Shown: piece by piece, positions 34,689-45,700 of the stretch
Numbering within the stretch: position 1 is the first letter of the stretch
How the letters are laid out: each line of letters begins with the position of its first letter
Origin: an uncultured Clostridia bacterium
Lineage (GTDB): Bacteria > Bacillota > Clostridia > UBA1381
DNA length: 64,000 nucleotides
Assembly (NCBI GenBank): GCA_934454215.1
Contig: CAKSGG010000002.1
Location: forward strand, 33,768 to 97,767
Direction: 5' to 3'
Translations under genes and position numbers: made by a program
Notes under the pieces: generated by a model
The model's input: the letters and a program-made list of their open reading frames with translations, nothing else
Databases searched by the model: none
What the model was told of the DNA's origin: nothing

Positions 34689-36970
34689 ATGAAAAAATTA
34701 ACTTTTAAATTGTTTAATTTAAATACCACTTTTAAATCAATTTTATTGTACACACTCTCGCCATGCCTGATAATGGTTGTTTTTAGTTTTGCTTTTTTAT
34801 TTTACAGTATTAATTCACAGATTGATATTCACACCAAACAAAGTACAAATACAATAAACAGTCTCCATCAGGCAGTTGAATACAAAATCAAAAGCATCTC
34901 ATCCGTTTTTAATCTGTACAATGACGACAAAAACCTCTTAGCCGCCCTGACAGACGACTCCAATAAAGCTTCATCCGTAAACAAAATTCAAACAACATTA
35001 CATTCTATATCTTCATCTTTTGCCTACATAGACAGTATTGTTGTATATGATAAAGGAAATAATGCGGTAATTTCCACAGACGCAATTATGACCATATCGG
35101 ATTTTTTTAACAATTACAGCTACGCTGACTACTCGGCCGACTATTGGTATAACTATAAATATTCGATTTCCAAACCTCGTTTTCTTCCGCCGACCTCCGT
35201 TGAACACAACAAAGGCAAAAAACTCATCGTACCGCTTGTGTATTCCGGTTTGGGACAAAATTATCTGAATAAGCTCATTATCTTTAATATTGATTTCGGT
35301 ATGATATTATCGGATGTAAAAAGCGACATTAACTCAGATGATACAAAAATCAGCGTTGTCAATCGGCTTACCAATCAAAGTTTCAGCACAACAGACATAA
35401 ATCATCCTCAAACCGTTTCGAGCGAGTTCAGCAATATTTTCAAAAAGAACAATACATATAACGGGATTCATTATTTAAACGGGGAAAAATCGCTTATAGT
35501 TTACAGCTCTCCCACTCGTTCCGCTTTAAGCTATTCTTGCTTTACATCCATTCCGTACACTTCTATAATCGGCGAAGCGTTTCAATCAACTACGCTGTTG
35601 TTTGTTTTAATATTCATTTCAAGCAGCTGCGCTGTTATTCTTGCGTATATATTTTCAAAAAAAAACATATGCGCCTATCAGACAGCTTGAACAAAGTCTT
35701 GACTCTGACAGTCTTGACTCCAATAACAGCTTTAAAACTATCAGCCAATCCATAGAACAGCTTAAGCGAAACTCAGCCGTAATTGAAGAACAATACAAAA
35801 ACTCTCTGTCAAAAATCCAAAATATGTACCTGATTAATCTTCTAAATACCGATAACGAAAATATTTCTTCCGAAATCAGTTCTTATTTTAATTTTGAGTA
35901 CAATTATTTTTGTGCGGTTATTTATCAGATTATTCCGAGAGACAGTCTGAAAAACGAATATAATTTACATTCCTATGAGCAGCTGATTCAAAATTTCTTT
36001 ACATGTATTTACGAAGAATATTCGTCTGTATTCCATACATTCACTCTGCCCGCCGAAAAAAATATTTTTTATATTTTCCTGAACGTTGAATCAACCGAAT
36101 CAATAAGCGAAATCAACAAGATTGCCGACACAATCAACAGCATCTTGACAGTGGACAAAGAGCTTATAGACAGCCACCATTCAATCGGCGGTGTATTTGA
36201 AGGTCTTACAGGACTGAAAAAAATCTCACAATATTGCATTATTCAATGTAGATAAGCACATTGATACTTCACTCGAAACACCGATGACGATTAATGTCTT
36301 AAACCGCAAAAAACAAAACAGTCATACCTTCGACTTAAATAAAGAATCTCAGCTTACAGCTTATCTTTCTTCATTCAAATCAAAATTAGGGCGGGATTTT
36401 ATCAAAGAAATAATTGATGAAAATATGCAAAGAAACTTAAGTCAAAATCAACTTACAAAAATGTATGTTCAAATCATAACCTCGATAATAAAAGTTCTTG
36501 ACGAAAAGAAAATTGAACATTGTGTTTTGGAAAATGAATCCGTTTTGGATTCCGTTTCCGAACTTCTCGCCATGCCGCTTGTTGAGTTAAACAATATTAC
36601 ATTTAAATTGATGGATGTATTTGATTTACACATTTCAAGCAGGTCTAAAAATCTCGACATAGTCGAAATCATCAACTATATTGATGAATACTACACAACA
36701 GATATAGGTCTTGATACGCTTGCAACAATCTTTAATACATCAAGTACATATCTGTCACAGCTTATAAAAAACAAGCTTGGCATGAATTTTTCCGAATATC
36801 TTACCAAAATCAGAATTAACCGCACAATTGAGCTTATGAAAGCCGAAAACATTACTATCAACGAACTGTTTTCACAAGTAGGATTTAACAACAGAAATGC
36901 GTTTACCAAAGCATTTAAACGTGTTACGGGCACTACACCGTCCGATTATAAAAAAAATAATTTAAAATAG
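34689..36970 (+). pseudogene. YesN-type AraC transcriptional regulator with two +1 frameshifts
   Basis: Three frames together encode one membrane-anchored sensor-regulator. Part 1 (34689-35690): span near residues 16-40, extracellular sensor, second span ending ILAYIFSKK. Part 2 begins in the next frame with KTYAPIRQLEQSL; the shift is at a nine-A run (35657-35665). Part 3 (HTH) follows a second shift at a seven-A run near 36226-36232 (GLKK then SHNIALFNV). Removing one A at each run gives an uninterrupted gene of exactly 760 codons, the usual YesN length. The C-terminus carries the double helix-turn-helix (LDTLATIFNTSSTYLSQLIK ... VGFNNRNAFTKAFKRVTGTTPSDYK). It would activate the divergent sugar locus. 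Sequencing error, phase variation or true decay are all possible. Confidence 0.85.
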
Positions 36971-37066
36971 ATTATATTCACATCATTGATACAAACAGCG
37001 ATTAAAAATTACAACAAATCTGTCAATCTTATATTTGATAACAACATTTTTTAGCGTATCTGTTTT

Positions 37067-37111
37067 TTAACCGCTCACGGCGCCCATTCTTTCTCGTCCT
37101 AATCTTGACAT
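37067..37111 (-). CDS. Possible 14-codon peptide reading frame
   Basis: ATG at 37111 lies 8 nt after a perfect AGGAGG and is followed by 13 more codons (MSRLGRERMGAVSG) and TAA. The Shine-Dalgarno lies inside the 37118-37151 hairpin. No gene follows on this strand. It could be a chance frame or a gene remnant. Confidence 0.2.
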   Translation of the reverse strand: MSRLGRERMGAVSG

Positions 37112-37117
37112 AAAAAA

Positions 37118-37159
37118 TTCCTCCTATGATAATATTCTATCATAGGAGGAAGCTTTTTT
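37118..37159. terminator. Strong bidirectional terminator between the two glycan loci
   Basis: Perfect 14-bp stem TTCCTCCTATGATA (37118-37131) with TATCATAGGAGGAA (37138-37151), 6-nt loop, TTTTTT on both sides (37154-37159 on +, complement of 37112-37117 on -). It ends the AraC transcript on the + strand and could stop readthrough from the SLH genes on the - strand. Confidence 0.85.
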
Positions 37160-37234
37160 CACACTCTCCCCCGATTGCGGAAGTCAATATCTGTTTCCCG
37201 CCCACACAGCAGGCGGTTTTATTACCTCAGCTCT

Positions 37235-38950
37235 TTAAGCCATTTTAATTAAATTATATAATATTTTTACCGTTTCTGCTCTTGTTGCATATTTAAACGG
37301 GCAAAAGTTATTGTCTCCCATACCGTTTACTATACCCATCTGTGCCAATTCGGATACTGACGGCTTTGCGTAATCACTTATACTCAAATAATCATCAAAC
37401 ACTCTCTTATCAGAGCCGTAAAGTTTTTTTGCCCTGCATATAATGACAGCTATATCCTGTCTGCTGATGTTTTCGTTCGGTTTAAAATTATTTTTATCAT
37501 CGCCGTTAATCCAGCCCTTTGCCTCCGCAGCAGCTACAAATTCATAATACCAATCATCGGTAATAACATCGTTAAAGCTTGTCATTTTGGTATCATCGGT
37601 ACTTTCATTTTCAATTTTAATCAGCAGTTTTATAAACTCTGCTCTTGTTATATTATCATTCGGGCAAAAAAGATTATTTCCCCGTCCGTCGATAATTCCG
37701 TTTTCATACATATAATTTATTGCGTCATGAGCCCATGCAACATTCTCAATATCTTCAAAGGCTTTCTTTACTCCCGAATTTTCATCAATAGTACGGTTGG
37801 GCATATCAACCTTGCCGACAACACTTCCCGAACTGCTGCCCGTGCCGTTACCCGAGCCGCCCGTATAATTATTGCCCGGCTGTGATAATTTTTTTATATA
37901 TTCATCAATTGCGTTTTTTACCTCAATACAGCTCGAATATTGTTTTCCGGCAAGCGCAGAATACATTTTCCCTTTTTGCGTTTCCGACAATCCGCTGTAA
38001 AGCGCAGAATTAATGTTGAATATATCGGGAAATCCTTCAACAATCTCCTGCATTTTTGTATAATGAAAAACCTCAATTGACGCCAGCAGTGCTTCTTTAG
38101 AGATTTCTGTTTTTATTTCCTCCATGTCCTCGGAATATATTTTTTTGACTCTTTCAATAAATTTGCTTTCACCTCTGACTTTGTCAAAAAACTCCAGAAA
38201 ATCCTCTTCATTTATATCTGTATCCGCATTATCTTTTCTCAGCGAATACTTTTCCTTATTCGTATCATACCAATTGTCAAACTCTGTCTTGTTTTGTATA
38301 TTTACAAACCCGGACACTGCTGACGCATAGTTATACATTTCAACAAAATCAGCCGCCGCTTTTTTAATTTGCTTTCTTTCTTCACTGTCCGAACAGCCTT
38401 CGGGCAATGTAATTTCCGTTTTGGACATAATATTTAAAAAGCATTGCTCCGCATTCTCATCAAGCCTCGATATCAATTCCAAATTAATTGATAAAATCTG
38501 ATTGTATTGCGTGAGCTTAGTTATTAAGGCTTTATCCTTATTTATTGCGGCGCTTTTCAAGTCAGATAATACCTCCAGCAATATGTCAGGACCGTAATAT
38601 GTATATACGCAGCTATCCGTGTTATCAACATAATGCCCCGATACACTGATGACATATTCTCCGCTTTCGGCGTCCGCATTAAACATTACATCTTTAAACT
38701 CAAATTTAACCGTGTCGTCCTCAACTCTGTCCGCAGTCTGCTGTACGATATTAACCGTTGTACCGTCCTTTGTTATTTTCATAACCAGTGGTATATTTGA
38801 TTTTACAGATGATACCGAGCCGCATACCGTTATAGAGTCATTCTCCTGATTATATGCAACATTATCTATGCTTATTTTGTCTTCTGCCGCATAGCAAACT
38901 CCGATATATGCTGTAATAATTATCAATAAACAGGCAATAAATCTCTTCAT
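37235..38950 (-). CDS. Secreted S-layer-homology (SLH) protein
   Basis: A 571-residue secreted protein. The ATG at 38950 (MKRFIACLLIIITAYIGVCYA, signal peptide) follows AAGGGGTG; the frame upstream has no site. Residues about 27-130 look like a beta-sandwich, 130-370 are helical, a Gly/Ser linker follows, and the last ~180 residues are three SLH repeats (WAHDAINYMYENGIIDG, WYYEFVAAAEAKGWING, AKPSVSELAQMGIVNG) that bind pyruvylated wall glycan. It is the final gene of the large minus-strand unit, 27 nt after the other SLH gene. Likely a surface scaffold or binding protein, not an enzyme I can name. Confidence 0.85.
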   Translation of the reverse strand: MKRFIACLLIIITAYIGVCYAAEDKISIDNVAYNQENDSITVCGSVSSVKSNIPLVMKITKDGTTVNIVQQTADRVEDDTVKFEFKDVMFNADAESGEYVISVSGHYVDNTDSCVYTYYGPDILLEVLSDLKSAAINKDKALITKLTQYNQILSINLELISRLDENAEQCFLNIMSKTEITLPEGCSDSEERKQIKKAAADFVEMYNYASAVSGFVNIQNKTEFDNWYDTNKEKYSLRKDNADTDINEEDFLEFFDKVRGESKFIERVKKIYSEDMEEIKTEISKEALLASIEVFHYTKMQEIVEGFPDIFNINSALYSGLSETQKGKMYSALAGKQYSSCIEVKNAIDEYIKKLSQPGNNYTGGSGNGTGSSSGSVVGKVDMPNRTIDENSGVKKAFEDIENVAWAHDAINYMYENGIIDGRGNNLFCPNDNITRAEFIKLLIKIENESTDDTKMTSFNDVITDDWYYEFVAAAEAKGWINGDDKNNFKPNENISRQDIAVIICRAKKLYGSDKRVFDDYLSISDYAKPSVSELAQMGIVNGMGDNNFCPFKYATRAETVKILYNLIKMA

Positions 38951-38976
38951 TTTGTAACTGCACCCCTTTACATACA

Positions 38977-41900
38977 TTATTTATATAATATAATTTGCTT
39001 TGGTTCTTCCTCAAAAAACCATACAAATACTCTATCACCCGGGAAAATATTATTCGTTTCAATGCCCGAAATAAATTTTCTGTTTGCACTGACCTCATTG
39101 ACTGCGGCCTTTGACGTTTTAATATATTCCACCGGATTTTCGTCACCGTTACCCAATCTTATCTTTAGAATATCGTTATCATAAGATATAACAGTACCCC
39201 ATGAATACCTGTTTTTTTGGTTGACGTCGCCCGATTCATAAATATCTTGGTTCAGTTTAGCGGCAACTGTAATTTCACCCTCCGATATGCTTGCGTCTCC
39301 GCTGCCGACATACTTTAGCCGCACATTGGCGATTGAGTTGTCATAAAGACTTAAATCAAGCTTGACCAAATCACCCCTTTTCAGGTTATTTGCAAGCATC
39401 TTCATTGTCGGATTAGTATTGTAAAGATTGTAGTCAAAAAAATAGCTTACTTTCTTACCTTTGCCATAACCGTTCAGACACGGAACTACTTCATCATTTT
39501 TATTTAAAGCGATATTAATACAGTCCACCAGCACAAGGTCGGACAATACGGAGGATTCTCTGTTCTTCCACACTATAATATCGGCAATATCCTCTTTATC
39601 CTGAATTGAATAAAGCTCGGCTATCGGAACATCTTTTTCCGTGATTGAGGCTTTAGGCGATGCAAATGTCGCCTCTTCATCGGGTCTGTTGTTCCAAAAA
39701 CTGATAAGAACAGTCTCATCATTCAAAGGATATACACCTCTGCCGTTTATCATCATCGTATTTGTTTTTGCGTTATACAGCATAGTCTGCACAGAGTCTG
39801 TCAGTCGTACCACCGTATCATTCTCGTTATTTTTTACCGCCTTATATGTATCAATCATGCAGATTTGCCCCTGCGAATTTGTTCTAAAGCGTACCGGCGT
39901 TTTATATATCGTGCTGTCTAAATTGTCTGCAATTTGTTCTGCGGTTTTTATCAGCTCTCCGTCAACCGTTATCGGCAGTGAGCAGTCAAATACATTGATT
40001 CCGTTTTCTTCCGTCAGCAATTTAATTGATGTATATGAATTGCTTTTTATTGAAAGGTCATATGTACATTTCAGAAAACAGCCTATACCCTCGTTTTCCT
40101 TTGCGGCTTTAGTATAATCAATAATTTCATTATATCTGTTAATATAAAATTCCGCCTCTAATCCCGCATACACTTCTTTTCTGCAATCGGGTGTAATAAG
40201 AAGAGTATCTCCGTTTTTCAAATAAGCGTATTCATCATCAATTTGCTGTACTGTCTGCGAGATTTTATCTTTCTGAATATATATCCTTATAAGATTGCTT
40301 TCGGACTTAGTCTTTGACTTATATACCATCAGCCTGTCACCGCTGTTCAAATCCGAAAAATCTCCAATTCTTCCGTCAACTACAATAAGCACGCTGTTTT
40401 TGCCGTTATCAATTTCTATATTATCATTTGTATTTGTGTCATGAATAATCATTTTGTCTCTGTCAACGCTTCCGACAATGCAGTTATCATACTCGTCAAT
40501 AAAAATTGTTTCATAACCGCCGCCGTTATCAACCGCACGCACCTTAATTACATTCTTTGCCTGCACCGTTTCTTCAAGAGTATATTCCAACGCTTTACCG
40601 TTATAAATTATATTTGTTTTACTGTTAATATTAATTTTCTTGCTTTTTTTGTTTTCCAGTGTATATTCTATTCTGTCATTATATATTTTCAGGTCTCTAT
40701 CCTCAATAATTAACTGCTCAAAGTTTGCGCACGGACGGATTGCGGCAAGCGTATAGCTGTCATCATCATTTATTTTATAAAAATATCTGCACTTAATTCC
40801 CAGCAGTGCATTCGCATATGTATCTCCTATGCTGAAAACGGTATCATTTATCATAACCTTGTCAAAGCCCACCACTGCCGCCGGTGAATACAGCGTTGTA
40901 GAGCCGTTTGCCTCTACTGTTCCCTCCGAATAATATATATCGGCGGTTTCGGATAAGATACCCTTTACTTCGTCATAATCAATACTGCCTGCGTTTATGT
41001 TGTTAATTTTCAAAAATGTTGCCTGAAGTCCGTTAGACACCAGCTTTGCCATATCTTCTTTTCTCAAAACCGTAACTTGCGTAACCCCTTTTAACAGATT
41101 TATATTCTCAGCGGTTTTTATATATCCCGCCGGATATCCTCCCAATGCTTTTGCGTAATCGTCATATCCAAGCATACGAACAAGAATTGTTACGGCCTCA
41201 TTCATTGTAATAAAATCATTGGGTCTGAAGCTTCCGCCGCCTCCGCTTATAATTCCTCTGCTGTATAATGCGGATATTTCCCCGCTGTATTTATTATCCG
41301 AGGATACGTCATCGAAATAAACTTCATCTGCCGTATTTGCGGAAAGGTTAAGGATTCTGCAAACCACCTGTGCAAATTCCCCTCTTGTCACAGGCACTAA
41401 AGGATTGTATTTACGGTCCTGATATTTGTCAGCAAACCCTAAATCCGACATGAGCAGTATTTCATTCTTATACTTTGATTCATTTATATCTGTATACGAT
41501 ATACAGTTATTTTCATAATCCTCATAATCAAAATATCCGCTTCTGTTCTGCTTTTTTGCGTTAAACTGCATTTTGAAAAAATTTCCCGTACCGTTCCATA
41601 CCACATACACATCATGAACGCCGGTAATAACATCAAGCGGAATCGTATGCTTTAACGGCGTATTCCATTCTGACGCCTGCGTAACAAATGAACCTATTAT
41701 CTGTCCGTTTACTCCGTCAAGATGAACCTCTATACTCTTTCCCGCATAAACAGAGTCCACTCCGATATATACGTCTAAGGTTTCGGGAGCTTCCGAAAAA
41801 GCAATATTATTAAAATAAATATATTTACCGGCAGACATTCCGCCTATGTATCCGGCATTATTTACGGCAACACCGTCGCTGCCGCCCGAAATATCCGAAG

Positions 41901-41997
41901 CAGTCAGCTCGTCAAATACACTTTTTTCTTCGGCAAATGCAGGGCAAAAGCTGAACGTCAAAGCTATAATCAATAAAAAAGCCGCTATATTTTTCAT
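38977..41997 (-). CDS. Secreted SLH protein with N-terminal CBM-like module
   Basis: A 1006-residue secreted protein. Start ATG 41997 follows AAGGAGAAAACTGT; residues 1-22 are a signal peptide. Residues about 35-150 resemble a CBM6/CBM35 sandwich (KYIYFNNIAF ... GVHDVYVVWNGTGNFFKMQF). SLH-type repeats follow at about 165-340 (YNPLVPVTRGEFAQVVCRIL, RPNDFITMNEAVTILVRMLGY). The remaining ~650 residues are beta-rich without a recognised domain. SLH repeats in the middle rather than at an end are uncommon. It probably attaches the enzymes' substrate or the enzymes themselves to the wall. Confidence 0.82.
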   Translation of the reverse strand: MKNIAAFLLIIALTFSFCPAFAEEKSVFDELTASDISGGSDGVAVNNAGYIGGMSAGKYIYFNNIAFSEAPETLDVYIGVDSVYAGKSIEVHLDGVNGQIIGSFVTQASEWNTPLKHTIPLDVITGVHDVYVVWNGTGNFFKMQFNAKKQNRSGYFDYEDYENNCISYTDINESKYKNEILLMSDLGFADKYQDRKYNPLVPVTRGEFAQVVCRILNLSANTADEVYFDDVSSDNKYSGEISALYSRGIISGGGGSFRPNDFITMNEAVTILVRMLGYDDYAKALGGYPAGYIKTAENINLLKGVTQVTVLRKEDMAKLVSNGLQATFLKINNINAGSIDYDEVKGILSETADIYYSEGTVEANGSTTLYSPAAVVGFDKVMINDTVFSIGDTYANALLGIKCRYFYKINDDDSYTLAAIRPCANFEQLIIEDRDLKIYNDRIEYTLENKKSKKININSKTNIIYNGKALEYTLEETVQAKNVIKVRAVDNGGGYETIFIDEYDNCIVGSVDRDKMIIHDTNTNDNIEIDNGKNSVLIVVDGRIGDFSDLNSGDRLMVYKSKTKSESNLIRIYIQKDKISQTVQQIDDEYAYLKNGDTLLITPDCRKEVYAGLEAEFYINRYNEIIDYTKAAKENEGIGCFLKCTYDLSIKSNSYTSIKLLTEENGINVFDCSLPITVDGELIKTAEQIADNLDSTIYKTPVRFRTNSQGQICMIDTYKAVKNNENDTVVRLTDSVQTMLYNAKTNTMMINGRGVYPLNDETVLISFWNNRPDEEATFASPKASITEKDVPIAELYSIQDKEDIADIIVWKNRESSVLSDLVLVDCINIALNKNDEVVPCLNGYGKGKKVSYFFDYNLYNTNPTMKMLANNLKRGDLVKLDLSLYDNSIANVRLKYVGSGDASISEGEITVAAKLNQDIYESGDVNQKNRYSWGTVISYDNDILKIRLGNGDENPVEYIKTSKAAVNEVSANRKFISGIETNNIFPGDRVFVWFFEEEPKQIILYK

Positions 41998-42083
41998 ACA
42001 GTTTTCTCCTTCCAAATAGTTTTTATTATCAAACATATTATGCTGAATGACTTTTTCATAAACAAATAAAACATATTAATTTT

Positions 42084-42120
42084 GCGACCTATACAGCGGA
42101 TATTCCGCCGTATAGACCGC
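42084..42120 (-). terminator. Long hairpin between the Ig-like fragment and the SLH genes
   Basis: A 17-bp stem (42084-42100 with 42104-42120) in which every position pairs if G-U is allowed on the minus-strand RNA. No T-run follows, so it may be a processing or stability element rather than a full terminator. Confidence 0.5.
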
Positions 42121-42131
42121 AATTTTCACAA

Positions 42132-42722
42132 CTAAAATAACGTTACCTCTATTGTATCTCCATAAAAAAATCTACGATTGGTTACAGGATATTCAATTGT
42201 TGTTATTTCATCTTTATTGATGAAAACGCTTACTGTATCCAATAATTCATATCTTCCGGTAATATTTTTCAGCCATATAGCCGCATTACAATTGCCCGGA
42301 AGTCCCCGGCTGTTTGATATGTCTATTTTTATACAAATATCATCATTTCCAAAGAGACTGTATACTATTTTATCTCCCGAACAGCATACATAGCTTTGCA
42401 ATGTAATCTCATCAAATCCGCTTTGTTTTTCCGATTTGACCGCCTGCACCATATCAACAGCATACAAACTTCCGTCAATTCCCTTAACATTTTCGGCGCT
42501 GACTCTGTACATTCTTTTGTATATAGGGCTCTCCCCGATATACAAGCGAATCTTACTGTTCTGAGGTGTATAAACTACCCGTTCCAAAGGGACTGTTTCA
42601 TTGCTGCAAATATCTGTCAGCAGAAAATTATCCCTGTTTACGGTTTGCGGCGATAATTGTCTGTCCGCATTAAGCTCTATAACGCCGCAGCCGTCACTGT
42701 AAGAGTACTCAAAGGCAGTCAT
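42132..42722 (-). CDS. Ig-like domain protein, probably the 3' remnant of a larger secreted protein
   Basis: A 196-residue frame without signal peptide or good ribosome-binding site; its ATG overlaps the end of the SGNH protein gene by 14 nt in another frame. Residues about 8-95 look like a bacterial Ig-like module (LSPQTVNRDNFLLTD, a strand pattern shared with the two upstream proteins), and the rest like the C-terminal beta domain of the same protein group. I infer it is the tail of a third paralogue whose front was deleted, possibly still made by translational coupling. Confidence 0.55.
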   Translation of the reverse strand: MTAFEYSYSDGCGVIELNADRQLSPQTVNRDNFLLTDICSNETVPLERVVYTPQNSKIRLYIGESPIYKRMYRVSAENVKGIDGSLYAVDMVQAVKSEKQSGFDEITLQSYVCCSGDKIVYSLFGNDDICIKIDISNSRGLPGNCNAAIWLKNITGRYELLDTVSVFINKDEITTIEYPVTNRRFFYGDTIEVTLF

Positions 42723-45700
42723 ACGATATCGGAGCAAGGTTGTATAACGGCGTCAAAGTTGTCATACCGTCCCAAATAAAGCATTTTGCCTCATAACCCT
42801 CGCTCGGAGTTATATCTGTAACGGATACACTGTCCTCTAAGCTTTGACCTGCCTCCAAAGAGATATTGTCAAATTTGCACGTTACCAAATTACCGTTATC
42901 ATACACTGCTATAACAACTACGCAGTTCTTTTTCGTTTCTGCATAGTTTGTCAATGAGTAATCGGCTTCTATACCCGAAATTCCCTGCAAGCTTCCGATT
43001 TCAACACCGTTATACTTATAAGTCAGCTTATTCAGTCCGATTCCGTCGCACTCTATAACAAAGTCTGTTCCTTCAACGAACACTGCGTTATCCACCGTTG
43101 TAATGCTGCGCATTCCCAATTTATACGGTATTCCCGAAACAAGCTCATTGGCTGTCTGAACCTTGATTACTCTGTTTTCACTGTCATATACCGCACCGAC
43201 AATTTTAACATTTTCATTATTTATACAATCTCTTATTGTAATATTTGTTCCTATTGACGCAATACTTTCAGCCGACAAATCATTATTTACGGCAATATTC
43301 AAGGTATTTATGCTGTCAGCGTCCTTTTCGATACTCATTATTTTTGCGTCACACATTTTGTATATTTTCATACCGCTGATTTCCGATGTTGTATTTTTTG
43401 CATTTTCATCTGTCACAGGATATATGTGAGCCGCATAGAATGATGAGATTCCCGTGGAATTAAAATTCGTCCACTTCTTTACATAAGGGCTCTTTGTTAA
43501 ATCCGACATATCATATACTTCGGCATAATAACATCCGTCTGTGCCCTTTTTAAATATCATTCTGATATTATAGAATCCGTCTGCGTCCAGTGAGTCCCGA
43601 CCCATGTGGAAGCTGCTGTTCGCATCGCCGGCTACCGTATTATTGGTATCGTTACCCATTATATAACCGCCCGTCATATAAGCAATATCAATACGCTTGT
43701 TGTTGCTGTCAACTATCTGACCGGCATTTCTTGCAGTATTGTTATATCCGTTATAATTTCCCGGTCTTAATTTTACTTCCGCAACAAGCGAATAATTGTC
43801 CGATACAGGCGTATCGAAATGCTTGGCAAAGATTGCTCCGCTGTTTTTCACGTCGGTTGAAAGCTCAATATATTTATCTCCCGTTTCGGTCTGCTTGACA
43901 ATTGCGCTCGGAGTTCCGCCTGTGCCCTGTGCTTCAACAGTAAAGCCCTTGTTTGTCGGGGCAGCTTGTCCCACCACATAATCTTCACCATCAAAATCAT
44001 CATCGAACAGTACCGTTTCTTCGGATACCGCCGTAAAGGTTATGTCCTGTGAATCCGCCGAATTGCCGTTTAATGATTTCAGCGATGAATTAATCGACAG
44101 CTTGTATTGCTGTCCCTGTTCAAGTACGCTGACATCTGCAATTACAGTCTTGTTATTTGTTTCTGACAGCTTCACGTTATATCCGCCCTTAACGGCAGAA
44201 CCGTCAAGCTTTGTCAGCGATATTCCGCTGTTTACGGTTTTCGGATTAATATAGTCGTTAAATGTAAGCTTGATTTCACCAATGTTTTTATCTGCGCTGC
44301 CTCCGTCCGCAATATTACATTCTTCAAGCAAAAGCTTTTCGGCGTCGGAATACTTATAGCAGCTATTCTCGTACTTGCTCTTAATTTGTTCAGCCGTAAG
44401 CGCCCCGTTGTATACCTTAAATTCTCCTATATCTCCGTTTAAAGAAGTATTTCCGTCATAATCGGAACCGATATAAAGAATTAAATCAGTTTCATCAACT
44501 CTCTCTTGTGTTCCGCTTCCCGACAAACTGTTGCTTTTAACACCGTTAATGTAAAATTCAAATGTCCATTCTTTTGTTTCACTGTTATATTGTCTTACGG
44601 TTGTAAAATGCGTCCAATTCCCAATCCAGTCAGTTCTTTTTTCCGTTTTGTTAATCGTCCACGGGTACGAATTATCGCTTGCATTATAATCACGTCCGGC
44701 AGGTCTGTTGAAAATTGTACCGTCCTTAGATAACATTACCTCACTTGCAGGTCGGTTGGTTCTGTCGGTACGCGATATACTGTACAGCTTGGGATATTGA
44801 TTTAACTCTTCACTGCTAACTCTCATCCATGTTTCAACCGTCTGTGCAGGCTGATTTTTCATGCTTTCGCCGTTAATTCTGATACCGTTATTCCAGTATC
44901 CGTAGCCTCCGTCTGAGCTTGCATTATGACCCAATGTAAGGTATTCCATACCGTTAGCGCTCTTCTTTTCCAATGTTGCATTAGAACCCAAGGTTACGGA
45001 ATATGAATCATCTGCGGCATTTGCAAGTCCTGTTTTTGTTTCATTGTCATAGTTTGAATAATCAAGCTCTATGACCGGCTGAATTTCTTCGTTGTCTATC
45101 GGTTCCTCTGATGTATCTGTACTGTATACAGAACCTGCGTCCGCCATAAAGCTTGAGAATATAAGCTTACCGCCGTCAGCCGCAGTAATTCTTATATTGT
45201 GCGCTCCCGGCTCCAAATTACTGAGGAAGAAATTAACATTCGGCTTATACTGATTTTCTTTCAAATCAACATTGTTAATCGAAAATTTTCCCTTAATTTT
45301 ACCGTAGTCAATACTGTACTCCGCTTTTGCGCCGTTTTGTAATATAAAATTGTAAAGACCGATTACCGAGCCGTAAAAATCAAATTCAACGCTGTCACCC
45401 GATGTGGTTGTATAAATAGCGTCATACTCTTTTCCGTCTGTTCCGATAACCGTTTCTTCAGTCCAGTTACCGTAATAGTTAATCTTTTCGGCATTGTATT
45501 TTACAAATTCGGGATTTGAAGTTTTGAGCTTTGAAATAGTTTTATCCTGCCACTGTGCTTCATGCAAAAATCCTTCGGTTTGTAATTTTGATAAAATTTC
45601 ATCTGAATATACCTTATATCCGTCAGCATTCGGATGCGGTCCGTCACCGAAATAATCGGATGCAGGGCGTCCGCTGCTGTTCACCTCTGCTTGCAGCGCT

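Noticed and set aside
35641..36255. Middle third of the AraC gene as an independent protein
   Set aside because: It has no ribosome-binding site, starts inside the coding frame of part 1 and joins parts 1 and 3 perfectly when one A is removed at each A-run.
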